DNA of 33,785 nucleotides, from assembly GCA_905215815.1 (NCBI GenBank), contig CAJMRN010000011.1, forward strand, positions 1 through 33,785, given 5' to 3'. Positions 7,718-16,472 of the stretch are shown here, piece by piece. Under the pieces are notes generated by a model. The model did not search any database and was not told where the DNA came from. It was given only the letters and a program-made list of their open reading frames with translations. The translations under genes were made by a program, and so were the position numbers. Each line of letters begins with the position of its first letter. Position 1 is the first letter of the stretch. The DNA comes from an uncultured bacterium. Its GTDB lineage: Bacteria; Actinomycetota; Coriobacteriia; Coriobacteriales; Coriobacteriaceae.

Positions 7718-8731
7718 ATGAAGCGCATCCTTCTCATCGCCACGGGCGGCACCATCGCATCGACCGAGGACGGCAACGGCCTCTCCCCCGCCCTAACCGG
7801 TGAGGAACTCGCCCAGAGCGTCCCCGAGATCTCGGGCCTCTGCGAGCTCGACGTCGTGCAACCCATGAACATCGACAGCACCAACATGCGCCCGAGCGAC
7901 TGGATGCGCATCCGCGACGTCATCGTCGAAGGCTATGACGACCACGACGGCTTCGTGATTCTGCACGGCACCGACACCATGAGCTACACCGCAGCAGCGC
8001 TTTCCTACCTGATTCAGGACAGCCCCAAGCCCATCGTGCTCACCGGCTCGCAAAAGCCCATGGGCAACCCCTTTACCGACGCCAAGCTCAACCTGTACCA
8101 GAGCCTGCTCTATGCGCTCGACGAGCACTCGCACGACGTTTCCATCGTGTTTGGCGGCGTAGCCATTGCCGGTACGCGCGCCCGCAAGCAGCGCACCATG
8201 AGCTTTAACGCGTTCATTAGCGTCAACTATCCGCCCATTGCCTACATCCGCAACGACCGCATCGTGCGCAACGGGCTTCACGGCACGCATCAGGGCGAAA
8301 ACCCGGTGCGTTTCTACGACAGCATCGACCCGCGCGTGTTTGTCCTTAAGCTCACGCCCGGCGTAAACCCGGGCATCCTCGATGCCCTTGCCAATAGCTA
8401 CGATGCTGTAATCCTGGAGACCTTTGGCATTGGCGGTATCCCCGAGTTTGGCGAGTCCGGTGAGTCGTTCCAGGAGGCAATTTTCCGCTGGGTCGATTCG
8501 GGCCGCACTGTCGTTATGACCACGCAGGTCCCCGAGGAAGGCCTTGACCTAGGTGTTTATGAGGTCGGCCGCGCCTACGCTGATCATCCGGGTATTTTGC
8601 GCGGCGACGATATGACAACCGAGACGCTCGTGGCCAAAACCATGTGGGCACTCGGCCAGTCACGTGATGCGACCGAGATTCAGCGTCTGTTCTACAGCCA
8701 AGTCAATCACGACCGTATCCCGATGGTGTAA
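7718..8731 (+). CDS. ansA: Type I (cytoplasmic) L-asparaginase
   Basis: This enzyme hydrolyses L-asparagine to aspartate and ammonia. The 337-residue length fits the type I bacterial enzyme. The protein opens MKRILLIATGGTIAS, giving the N-terminal nucleophile Thr12. The second catalytic motif HGTDTM is at 83-88, and the conserved SQKPM lysine is at about 113. There is no signal peptide, so it should stay in the cytosol and act on scavenged asparagine. The start at 7718 was chosen because the catalytic Thr lies a fixed short distance from the N terminus. An AGGA lies eight bases upstream of this ATG, while the extended frame adds unrelated sequence. It stands alone, divergent from guaA. Confidence 0.93.
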   Translation: MKRILLIATGGTIASTEDGNGLSPALTGEELAQSVPEISGLCELDVVQPMNIDSTNMRPSDWMRIRDVIVEGYDDHDGFVILHGTDTMSYTAAALSYLIQDSPKPIVLTGSQKPMGNPFTDAKLNLYQSLLYALDEHSHDVSIVFGGVAIAGTRARKQRTMSFNAFISVNYPPIAYIRNDRIVRNGLHGTHQGENPVRFYDSIDPRVFVLKLTPGVNPGILDALANSYDAVILETFGIGGIPEFGESGESFQEAIFRWVDSGRTVVMTTQVPEEGLDLGVYEVGRAYADHPGILRGDDMTTETLVAKTMWALGQSRDATEIQRLFYSQVNHDRIPMV

Positions 8732-8753
8732 TTCAGTTTTCGACGGGTATCCC

Positions 8754-8972
8754 CTATTCGATGCCCTCGAGAAGCTCCGATACCGTCATGCCGAGTGCGG
8801 GCGCGATCTTAAATAGAACCTTGAGCGTGAAATTTGCCGTTCCATCTTCGATTCGGTCGAGGTAGGGTCGGCTGATTCCTGTCGCCACACAAAAATCAAC
8901 CTTGGAGATACCAAGGTCCCTGCGTGTCTCTTCGACCCGCCTGCCAAGAATCTGTTTCGCACGTTCGTCCAT
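8754..8972 (-). CDS. Small XRE-family helix-turn-helix regulator
   Basis: A 72-residue single-domain protein. Residues about 12-66 form the lambda-repressor/Cro fold: the recognition-helix region reads KVDFCVATGISRPYLDRIE, and the end MTVSELLEGIE matches the usual fifth helix of XRE proteins. There is no extra sensing or peptidase domain, so it probably acts as a dimeric repressor. It diverges from the gene at 9049, and a perfect 24-bp palindrome lies in the 76-base gap. Autoregulation and control of the divergent gene are therefore likely. An antitoxin role is possible, but the neighbour does not resemble a known toxin. Confidence 0.85.
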   Translation of the reverse strand: MDERAKQILGRRVEETRRDLGISKVDFCVATGISRPYLDRIEDGTANFTLKVLFKIAPALGMTVSELLEGIE

Positions 8973-9001
8973 GCAGCCGAGTTTGAAATGGAGCCGAACA
9001 T

Positions 9002-9025
9002 AAACGTAAACTATAGTTTACGTTT
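9002..9025. promoter_or_regulatory. Perfect 24-bp palindromic operator
   Basis: AAACGTAAACTA is followed directly by its exact reverse complement TAGTTTACGTTT, centred at 9013/9014. It lies 30 bases before the XRE gene and 24 bases before the divergent gene. This is the expected place for a dimeric XRE repressor to control both promoters. No T-run pattern would make it a terminator. Confidence 0.8.
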
Positions 9026-9048
9026 TGCCGAATACACAGGAGTTTTCT

Positions 9049-9438
9049 ATGTCGGGTTCTTCGGTCCGCATGTACCGAGCCACGCTTCGCACAAACAGCG
9101 CGCCGCCCAAGCTCGTCATCGTTGAAGCTGCATGCCTTTCGCCCGATGAGCGCACGGCATTTGCATTGCTATCAAGTCGCGTCGCCGCTGTTCTGGTCCC
9201 TTGCCCGGCGCAAGGCGAACTTGCCATCCAATGCCAGACGCACGGCTGCGCCCTTGACCAGGCCATTGTAATCGCAACCAGCCAACGCGGTCTGCCCCTT
9301 CTCCTGGAAGCCGGTACCGCACTCGCCCTTCGCGGCGCCGGATACGAAAACGAGGCCGCCGCCGATATGGTCTTTAAACCACGATCGAGCGGCGGCCTCG
9401 CAGCAGCCATTGAATATGTGTGCAGGCTCGTTGCCTAA
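9049..9438 (+). CDS. Unknown protein, divergent from the XRE regulator
   Basis: I do not recognise this 129-residue protein. It starts at an ATG with AGGAG six bases upstream and opens MSGSSVRMYRATLRTNSAPP. The body alternates beta-like stretches (KLVIVEAACL, VAAVLVPCP, QAIVIATSQRG) with helices. It ends with a short helical tail, suggesting a small alpha/beta domain with several cysteines (CL, CP, CQ, GC). There are no membrane segments or signal peptide. It shares a palindromic operator with the XRE gene, so it is probably regulated by that repressor. It could be a small metabolic or sensory domain; nothing more can be said safely. Confidence 0.7.
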   Translation: MSGSSVRMYRATLRTNSAPPKLVIVEAACLSPDERTAFALLSSRVAAVLVPCPAQGELAIQCQTHGCALDQAIVIATSQRGLPLLLEAGTALALRGAGYENEAAADMVFKPRSSGGLAAAIEYVCRLVA

Positions 9439-9447
9439 AAGGACAAG

Positions 9448-9831
9448 CTAGAAACCAAAGCCAAAGCCCGTTCCGGTAATCGCCGAGTACATAAAGTAAA
9501 CGTTGATCACGTTGAGGAACACACCCGTGATGCAACCGTTGCGCAGGTAGCGCTCGCACACGATGCGCGCCATGGCGGCGGAGTCATCATTGTTTTTAGC
9601 CTGGCGTCCCGCCGTAAAGTACGTCGCCACGCTCAGCAGCAGGTTGAGCACCGGCAGCGCCAGCAACTCGTAGCTCTTGCCCCAGCGCGTCGCCTCGCCG
9701 GCGGCGTTAAACTTCGTTGCCACCTCGGGACCAATGTTGGGGATAACGCACGCTGCGACCACCAGCGGAATCACCGCAAGTACGAGCAGCGCAATACCCA
9801 TGTAGCCAGCTTTTTTGCCGTATTTAAACAT
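9448..9831 (-). CDS. DUF1648/SdpI-like small membrane protein
   Basis: A 127-residue protein with three hydrophobic segments (about 12-31, 55-70 and 98-116). Between the first two is the stretch IPNIGPEVATKFNAAGEATR, which matches the DUF1648 signature (IP-x-H/N-F/Gly-x-G) found in SdpI immunity-type membrane proteins. The tail GTGFGFGF is a short Gly-Phe repeat. It begins 11 bases after the ychF stop with AGGG upstream, so it is probably cotranscribed with ychF. The function is unknown; an immunity role is only a family association. Confidence 0.7.
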   Translation of the reverse strand: MFKYGKKAGYMGIALLVLAVIPLVVAACVIPNIGPEVATKFNAAGEATRWGKSYELLALPVLNLLLSVATYFTAGRQAKNNDDSAAMARIVCERYLRNGCITGVFLNVINVYFMYSAITGTGFGFGF

Positions 9832-9842
9832 ATGCGTCGCCC

Positions 9843-10919
<1,077 letters not shown>

Positions 10920-11046
10920 GACAGCTCCTTTTGGTACAGGTACTTCAAACCGTATAAGTATAGCGCCGCCGCAGCATCCGGGCGAATCCGGACACCACGG
11001 CGGCGCAAATGAAGCAGAGATGCGTGAGGGTTCGAGACAGCAGTCC

Positions 11047-12390
11047 TTACTTAAGCTCAGGCCAGTAATCCTTGTTGGCCTCGATGAGCTCGTCCAGGAT
11101 CTGCTTGGCAACGCTCGCCGAAGGAATGGTCTTGGAGAGCGTGAGCGCCTGCCAGAGCTTCTGATAGCTGCCCTCGACCCAAGCCTGGACAACGAGCTTC
11201 TCGACGGAAACCTGCTGCTCCATCAGGCCCTTCTGGAACTGCGGGATCGGGCCCTGGCAGATCTTCTCAAAGCCGTTGGAGCCAACGATGCAAGGCACCT
11301 CGACCATGGCCGTCGGGTCGAAGTTGGGCACAGCACCATCGTTGGGGACAATCAGCAGGAAGCGCTCGAGCGTATTCTCGGCCAGCGCGCAGGCAAGGTC
11401 GACGATGTAGTTGGCGTGTACGTCGGGCTCAAAGCCGCCGTCCTTGGCAGTACCCTTGGCGATGATGTCGCGGCAAGCGCCAAAGACCTTCTTCTCGCGG
11501 CCGTCCATAACCTCATTGGCGCGAGTGTAGTTGGGGTCAGACGTCTCGACAACATAGTCCGGGTACAGGTAGTACTTGAGGTAGGTGTTGGGAATCGTCT
11601 CGGGATCGACAGCATAGACATCCTTGGCCTTGCCGAAGGTGTGAATCCAGCTCTCCTCGACATGCTGCTCCTTACCGGCCTCGTGCTCGATGCCGTCCAA
11701 GTAGCCGTTCTTAGCCATGTGCTCCTTAATCTGCGGCATGAGGTCGTTGCCGTCCTTGTCGTAGATTTTGCTCCACCAACCAAAGTGGTTAAGGCCGTAG
11801 TAGCTATACTGCAGCTCGCGACGATCCTTGATGCCGCACATACGGCTCATCTTATCCATGAGGTCGATCGGCATGTCGCAGATGTTGATGATGCGGCTGT
11901 TGGGGCGCAGCACGCGGCAGGCCTCGGCGACGATAGCTGCGGGGTTGGAGTAGTTGAGCATCCAAGCGTTGGGGCTGTACTTCTCCATGTAGTCGAGGAT
12001 CTCGATGACGCCGCCGATGGAGCGCATGCCGTAGGCGATACCGCCGGCACCGCAGGTCTCTTGGCCAACGCAGCCGTACTTGAGAGGAATCTTCTCGTCG
12101 AGCTCACGCATGGCGTACAGGCCGACGCGGATGTGAGCAAGCACGAAGTCGGTACCGGTGAATGCGGTCTCGGGGTCGGTGGTGTAGTTGAACTCAACCT
12201 CGGGGGCGTTCTCGTGGAAGTAGATCTCGCAGGCCTTTGCCACGATCTCCTGGCGCTCGGCGTTGTTGTCGTAGAAGGTCACCTTGTTGACCGGGAAGCG
12301 GTCGCGCTCCTCAAGCAGCATCAGAGCGATGCCCGGGGTGAAGGTAGAGCCACCGCCGGCAATGGTCACGGCATAGTTTTTCTTGGACAT
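11047..12390 (-). CDS. malA: 6-phospho-alpha-glucosidase, glycoside hydrolase family 4
   Basis: This enzyme splits maltose-6'-phosphate and related phospho-alpha-glucosides delivered by the PTS. It uses the unusual NAD+- and Mn2+-dependent GH4 mechanism, in the cytosol. The 447 residues open with the nucleotide-binding TIAGGGSTFTPGIALM. ICDMP holds the conserved metal-binding cysteine, and GLNHFGWW the metal-binding histidine. QETCGAGGIAYGMRSI and TAMVEVPCIVG are characteristic of the MalA/GlvA branch and closely recall Bacillus MalA. A strong GAGGAGG precedes the ATG. It follows malP with a 155-base gap containing a stem-loop. Confidence 0.94.
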   Translation of the reverse strand: MSKKNYAVTIAGGGSTFTPGIALMLLEERDRFPVNKVTFYDNNAERQEIVAKACEIYFHENAPEVEFNYTTDPETAFTGTDFVLAHIRVGLYAMRELDEKIPLKYGCVGQETCGAGGIAYGMRSIGGVIEILDYMEKYSPNAWMLNYSNPAAIVAEACRVLRPNSRIINICDMPIDLMDKMSRMCGIKDRRELQYSYYGLNHFGWWSKIYDKDGNDLMPQIKEHMAKNGYLDGIEHEAGKEQHVEESWIHTFGKAKDVYAVDPETIPNTYLKYYLYPDYVVETSDPNYTRANEVMDGREKKVFGACRDIIAKGTAKDGGFEPDVHANYIVDLACALAENTLERFLLIVPNDGAVPNFDPTAMVEVPCIVGSNGFEKICQGPIPQFQKGLMEQQVSVEKLVVQAWVEGSYQKLWQALTLSKTIPSASVAKQILDELIEANKDYWPELK

Positions 12391-12487
12391 GATGTCCTCC
12401 TCATTCTGGCCGCTTGCTCAATCCATCCCCGTACGCGGCCTGCACGGTTTGGAATTGTTACCTAGAAGTGGAGTTTTTTATCTCTAG

Positions 12488-12527
12488 AATCGGCCTTGCG
12501 GTGCGTACCGGCTCTGCAAGGCCGATT
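12488..12527. other. Stem-loop in the malP-malA gap
   Basis: Twelve-base arms (12488-12499 and 12516-12527, AATCGGCCTTGC with its exact complement) surround a 16-base loop. It lies between the malP stop and malA. In the operon direction it is followed by A-rich rather than T-rich sequence, so it is unlikely to terminate transcription. It may protect or separate the two mRNA segments. Confidence 0.75.
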
Positions 12528-12545
12528 GTTTCGATGGACGATGGT

Positions 12546-14138
12546 TTACAGAAGACTCTCGAACTTCTCGCGAACCTGCGGGACGTCAAGGCCGATGATG
12601 ACCTGGATTGACTGGCCTTGGACCACCAAGCCATGCGTACCGATCGCCTTGAAGGAAGCCTCGGGTGCAACGGCGCCCTTATCCTTGACGTTAACGCGCA
12701 GACGGGTGGCGCAGTTAGTTACATCGATGATGTTATCCGTGCCACCGAGTAGATCGAGGATGTTCTCGGCAAGCACCAAGCGCTCATCATCTTTACTCTG
12801 GGCGACCGATTTGCTAGCAGCAGCACCGCCCTGCTTTTGCTTGTAGTCGGCCTTGGACTTGAGCTCGACCTCAACATCGTCATCCTCGCGACCGGGGGTC
12901 TTAAAGTCGAACTTGACGATCAGGAAACGGAAGACCACGACCCAAAGAGCGGTAAAGCACAGACCGACAAGGATGGAGATGGCGTACTGCAGACCGTGTG
13001 CGGCCCAAAGGGGCAGCCAGTCCCACGAGAGCATCGAGATGATGCCGCCGTCGAAGATGCCCACGACGCCAAGGAGGTTTTGAGCCATGCAGCCAAGCGC
13101 TCCGAGCACGCAGTGGACGACGAACAGGCCGGGCGCGATGAACAGGAAGGTGAAGTCAAGCGGCTCGGTAATACCGCAAAGCATAGCGGTAAGGGTGACG
13201 GGAATGAGCAGAGCCTTGACGCGCTGCTTGCGCTCGGGTTTGGCGGTCATATAAAACGCAATGGCGACGCCAAGCGAGCCGAAGACTTTAGTCCAACCAG
13301 GGCAGGTATAGGCAGCCCAGGGTGCGGCATCCTTAAGAGCAATGCTCGGATCGGCAGCCAGTTGGGGCAGAATGTTGGCCCAAGCAGCAAAGATGCCGCC
13401 GTTGACCGCCGCGTTGTCGTAATAGAACGGCGTATAGATAAAGTGGTGCAGGCCTGTAGGAATCAGCACGCGCTCGAAGAAAGCAAAGACGCCCACGCCA
13501 AACGTACCGGCGGAAAGGATGAATCCCTGGAAGGCGGCGATAGCAGCCTGAACATGCGGCCATACCAGGCAGGCGATAATAGCGACCGGAACCATAACGA
13601 AGAAACCGATCATATAGATGAACACGGAGCCCGAGAACACGCCCAACCACTCAGGAAGTTCGGTGTCGAAGTACTTGTTGTGAAGCATCGTGGCAATACC
13701 CGAAATGATAAGCGCGCCCATGATGCCCATATCAAGCGTTTTGATGCTTGCGATAGTGGCAAGACCAGTACCGCTGCCCGCCTCGACAGAGTAGTCGACC
13801 CCAAAGACAGGGCCCCACTGCCCCAAGATTGTGCTTACAAAGTAGTTGAAGGTAAGGTAGATGGCCAAAGCCTCCATGCAGCAGCGAGCGTTCTGCTTGT
13901 TCGCGAGCGAGATTGGTAACGCTACGCAAAACAGCAACGGCATCTGGTTAAAGAGCGTCCAACCACCCTGGAGCAGCACATTCCAGCAATCAAACCAAAG
14001 ATGACCCGCAGTGGCCATCTCGCCAAAGATCGCCTCGGTGGTAAACAACGTACCCAGGCCGACGACGATTCCGGAAAATGCGAAAAGAATTGCAGGCGTG
14101 TACATTGCACCGCCGAAACGTTGTATCTTTTGCATCAT
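12546..14138 (-). CDS. malP: Alpha-glucoside PTS transporter EIICB
   Basis: This membrane protein imports maltose-type sugars and phosphorylates them using phosphate from HPr/EIIA. The 530 residues carry about ten hydrophobic segments forming the EIIC domain (1 to about 410). Motifs include GLHHFIYTPFYYDNAAVNGG and CGITEPLDFTFLF, the latter with the conserved Glu. A charged linker precedes a C-terminal EIIB domain whose phosphorylated residue is Cys476 in TNCATRLRV. No EIIA domain is present, so EIIA must come from elsewhere. It strongly resembles Bacillus MalP from its first residues (MMQKIQRFGGAM). The start at 14138 has GAGGGGG upstream; 14162 is an alternative. It is the first gene of malP-malA, with an operator upstream. 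Confidence 0.94.
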   Translation of the reverse strand: MMQKIQRFGGAMYTPAILFAFSGIVVGLGTLFTTEAIFGEMATAGHLWFDCWNVLLQGGWTLFNQMPLLFCVALPISLANKQNARCCMEALAIYLTFNYFVSTILGQWGPVFGVDYSVEAGSGTGLATIASIKTLDMGIMGALIISGIATMLHNKYFDTELPEWLGVFSGSVFIYMIGFFVMVPVAIIACLVWPHVQAAIAAFQGFILSAGTFGVGVFAFFERVLIPTGLHHFIYTPFYYDNAAVNGGIFAAWANILPQLAADPSIALKDAAPWAAYTCPGWTKVFGSLGVAIAFYMTAKPERKQRVKALLIPVTLTAMLCGITEPLDFTFLFIAPGLFVVHCVLGALGCMAQNLLGVVGIFDGGIISMLSWDWLPLWAAHGLQYAISILVGLCFTALWVVVFRFLIVKFDFKTPGREDDDVEVELKSKADYKQKQGGAAASKSVAQSKDDERLVLAENILDLLGGTDNIIDVTNCATRLRVNVKDKGAVAPEASFKAIGTHGLVVQGQSIQVIIGLDVPQVREKFESLL

Positions 14139-14282
14139 GACGGGGAATCCCCCTCTCTTCATTCGGAGCGCTGCGGTTTTGGCTTCACTCGAGACCGCAG
14201 ACGCGCCGTTTGCGTGTACCTCGTGCAATAGGACGGGTGGGCCCGCTTCCCTGACTTCTTGCGCTTCTATTTTTATCATATC

Positions 14283-14298
14283 ACTTATCTAGACAAGT
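14283..14298. promoter_or_regulatory. GntR-type operator, malP side
   Basis: ACTTATCTAGACAAGT differs by one base from a perfect palindrome ACTTGTCTAGACAAGT. It lies about 145 bases before the malP ATG. The same core recurs twice on the other side of the divergent gap. A UTRA-type GntR repressor gene lies two genes away. Confidence 0.75.
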
Positions 14299-14413
14299 TA
14301 GTATAAATACTACGGTCGGTAAACGGTTGATTATTGGCCGTAAACGGTATATGTCCAGTATTTCGCCTGTTAAATCTGATATAGCTGATAGCTGCAATTC
14401 ATATTTCTTTTTT

Positions 14414-14443
14414 ACTTGTCTAGATATGCTTGTCTATATTTGC
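14414..14443. promoter_or_regulatory. Two tandem GntR-type operators, dehydrogenase side
   Basis: ACTTGTCTAGATATGC (14414-14429) and GCTTGTCTATATTTGC (14428-14443) repeat with a 14-base spacing and share the CTTGTCTA core with the site at 14283. The second overlaps the -35 box of the plus-strand promoter, so binding would block transcription. Confidence 0.72.
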
Positions 14444-14458
14444 AGACATACCTATACT
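14430..14458 (+). promoter_or_regulatory. Sigma70-type promoter of the dehydrogenase-gntR operon
   Basis: TTGTCT (14430-14435) and TATACT (14453-14458) are separated by exactly 17 bases and lie 36 bases before the ATG at 14495. The -35 lies within an operator copy. Confidence 0.7.
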
Positions 14459-14494
14459 TCATTACAACATTCACCACCACGTTAAGGAGTCACC

Positions 14495-15520
14495 ATGAAA
14501 AGCGCGGTCTTCTATGGAAAGCACGATCTCAGGGTCGAGGATTCGACAAAGCCGGCCGTGGGCAAGCGCGACGTTCTGATCAACGTCAAGGCTTGCGGCG
14601 TCTGCGGTACCGACGTTCATATCTATGAAGGCGACAAGGGCGCAGCCGACGTTACCCCGCCCACGATCCTTGGTCATGAGTTTGCGGGCGTTGTCGAGGC
14701 CGTAGGCAGCGACGTCGCCGACTTTAAACCGGGCGATCGCGTGTGCATCGACCCAAACCATCCCTGCGGCTGCTGCGAACCCTGCCGTGACGGAATCAAC
14801 CACTACTGCGAGCATATGACCGGCTACGGCACCACCGTTAACGGCGGCTTTGCGGAGTACTGCTCCGTCGATATGCAGCAAGTCTACAAGTTGGGCGAGC
14901 ACACCAGCTTCGAGCAGGGTGCCATGACCGAGCCCGTGGCGTGCTGTCTGCACGGCATCGATATGTGCAACATCAAGCCCGGCAGCACAGTTGTCGTTAT
15001 CGGCGGTGGCATGATCGGTCTGCTCATGATGCAGCTTGCCAAAAACGCCGGCGCCACCAAGGTCGTCTTGCTCGAACCCGTCGAAGGCAAGCGCGAGGTT
15101 GCGCTCAAACTCGGCGCCGACCTGGCAATTGATTCCATCCACGAGGACGTCCCGGCCCGCCTGAAGCAGGAGGGCGTCGGCAACGTCGACGTTGTAATCG
15201 AATGTGTCGGTAAGCCCGTCACCATTGAGCAGGCCATTAGAATCGCCGGCCATAAGGCCACGGTTATGATGTTCGGACTTACCAAGCCCGATGAGACAAT
15301 CACCGTCAAGCCCTTCGAGGTCTTCCAGAAGGAGCTTGTGCTTACCTCGTCCTACATCAACCCTTATACGCAGCGTCGCGCGCTCGAGCTCATCGACTCT
15401 GGCAGGCTCGACGTATCCTCGATGGTCGCCAAGGTGGCTTCCCTCGACGAACTCGGCGCCATCCTGTCAGACCCGGCTCTGCGTGCCATGGGTAAATATA
15501 TAATCGACCCCAGCAAGTAA
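14495..15520 (+). CDS. Zinc-dependent medium-chain alcohol dehydrogenase
   Basis: This is an NAD(P)-dependent oxidoreductase of the sorbitol/threonine dehydrogenase type; the true substrate is unknown. The 341 residues carry the catalytic zinc ligands Cys37 (CGVCGTD) and His61-Glu62 (GHEFAG). Four structural zinc cysteines (91, 94, 97 and 105) follow, and then the Rossmann signature VVIGGGMIGLLM around 165-176. AAGGAGTCACC precedes the ATG. It is the first gene of an operon with the GntR repressor and shares operators with malP-malA. It may act on a polyol or keto sugar derived from the imported alpha-glucoside, such as the non-glucose half of a sucrose isomer. That link is inference from position. 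Confidence 0.88.
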   Translation: MKSAVFYGKHDLRVEDSTKPAVGKRDVLINVKACGVCGTDVHIYEGDKGAADVTPPTILGHEFAGVVEAVGSDVADFKPGDRVCIDPNHPCGCCEPCRDGINHYCEHMTGYGTTVNGGFAEYCSVDMQQVYKLGEHTSFEQGAMTEPVACCLHGIDMCNIKPGSTVVVIGGGMIGLLMMQLAKNAGATKVVLLEPVEGKREVALKLGADLAIDSIHEDVPARLKQEGVGNVDVVIECVGKPVTIEQAIRIAGHKATVMMFGLTKPDETITVKPFEVFQKELVLTSSYINPYTQRRALELIDSGRLDVSSMVAKVASLDELGAILSDPALRAMGKYIIDPSK

Positions 15521-15585
15521 ATCGATTGACACCTGCGCGGACGGCCCTCATCCGTCGTTCACGCACCCAGTTCTAGGAGACTGTC

Positions 15586-16341
15586 ATGGCGCGAGCCATC
15601 TTCCAAACTATTTATGACAACGTGAAGCAGTCGATTGACGACGGCACATACGCCTATCAGAGCTATCTGCCTTCGGAGACTGAGCTCACGCAGCTGTTTG
15701 ACTGTTCGCGCATGACGGTCCGTCGCGCCATCTCGATGCTTGCGGCAGATGGTTACGTGCTCCCCCAGCAAGGCAAAGGCATGCGCGTCATTCGCAACAT
15801 CAGTGACGAGAAGAGTCGTGGTGGCGGCGGACTCGAGACCTTTAAGGAAATCGCGGTCAACCGAGGCTTTGAGCTCAAGACTGTCACCACCGTCTTTGAG
15901 CTCCTCATCTGCAGCAAGGCGCTCTCCAAGATTACTGGGTTTCCCGAAGGCTGTGAGCTCACACGCGCCAAACGCATCCGTTATGCAGACGGACAAGCCG
16001 TGTGCTCCGACGACTCCTATTACCTAAGCTCACAAGTACCGGGGCTGACACCCGAGATTGTCAACGACTCGATCTATCGTTACCTCGAAGAAGATCTTGG
16101 CATTAAGATTGCCACGGGCAAACGCGATGTAACAATTGAGCATCCCACGCCCGAAGATGCGCGCGTGCTCGATCTCGACGACTTTAACGCACTCGCCGTT
16201 ATACGCGGGCAGACCTACAACGCCGACGGCATCCTTATGGAATACACCGAGACCAAACAGGTCCCCGGGTTCTTTTTGCTCCATGAAACCGTGACGCGCA
16301 ACGGTACCGGTCGAACCGGCCACCAAAGCAGCATGAACTAA
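15586..16341 (+). CDS. GntR-family transcriptional repressor with UTRA domain
   Basis: The 251-residue protein has an N-terminal winged helix (1 to about 70: LPSETELTQLFDCSRMTVRR contains the recognition helix). A C-terminal UTRA ligand domain of the TreR/HutC type follows (about 90-240). UTRA domains bind small effectors, often sugar phosphates, which release the repressor from DNA. AGGAG lies six bases upstream of the ATG. It follows the dehydrogenase by 65 bases and is followed by a terminator. The CTTGTCTAGACAAG-like sites between the divergent operons resemble TreR-type operators, so this is the likely regulator of malP-malA, the dehydrogenase and itself. Confidence 0.9.
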   Translation: MARAIFQTIYDNVKQSIDDGTYAYQSYLPSETELTQLFDCSRMTVRRAISMLAADGYVLPQQGKGMRVIRNISDEKSRGGGGLETFKEIAVNRGFELKTVTTVFELLICSKALSKITGFPEGCELTRAKRIRYADGQAVCSDDSYYLSSQVPGLTPEIVNDSIYRYLEEDLGIKIATGKRDVTIEHPTPEDARVLDLDDFNALAVIRGQTYNADGILMEYTETKQVPGFFLLHETVTRNGTGRTGHQSSMN

Positions 16342-16351
16342 CCATTTATTA

Positions 16352-16422
16352 GTTGCGGTGGGACAGTTCCTAGAATGGCCAGCTTAAGGGCAAAACAGGA
16401 ACTATTCCACCGCAACTTTTTT
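16352..16422 (+). terminator. Long terminator after the gntR gene
   Basis: Arms GTTGCGGTGG... (from 16352) and ...CCACCGCAAC (ending 16416) form a long, imperfect stem followed by six T (16417-16422). It directly follows the repressor stop. Confidence 0.88.
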
Positions 16423-16453
16423 GGCCGGCGGGGCAGTATCTGTCCCACCGGCC
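16423..16453. repeat. Second inverted repeat in the convergent gap
   Basis: GGCCGGCGGGGCAG pairs with CTGTCCCACCGGCC around a short loop, abutting the previous terminator. It sits just after the stop of the minus-strand ferredoxin gene. The T-rich side needed for minus-strand termination is not obvious. Confidence 0.6.
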
Positions 16454-16472
16454 ATCATTTACGCTCTTTTAG

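Noticed and set aside
12450..12475. A sequence resembling a LicT/SacY antiterminator (RAT) site near malA
   Set aside because: It reads on the plus strand, opposite to malA, and the partner stem is missing.
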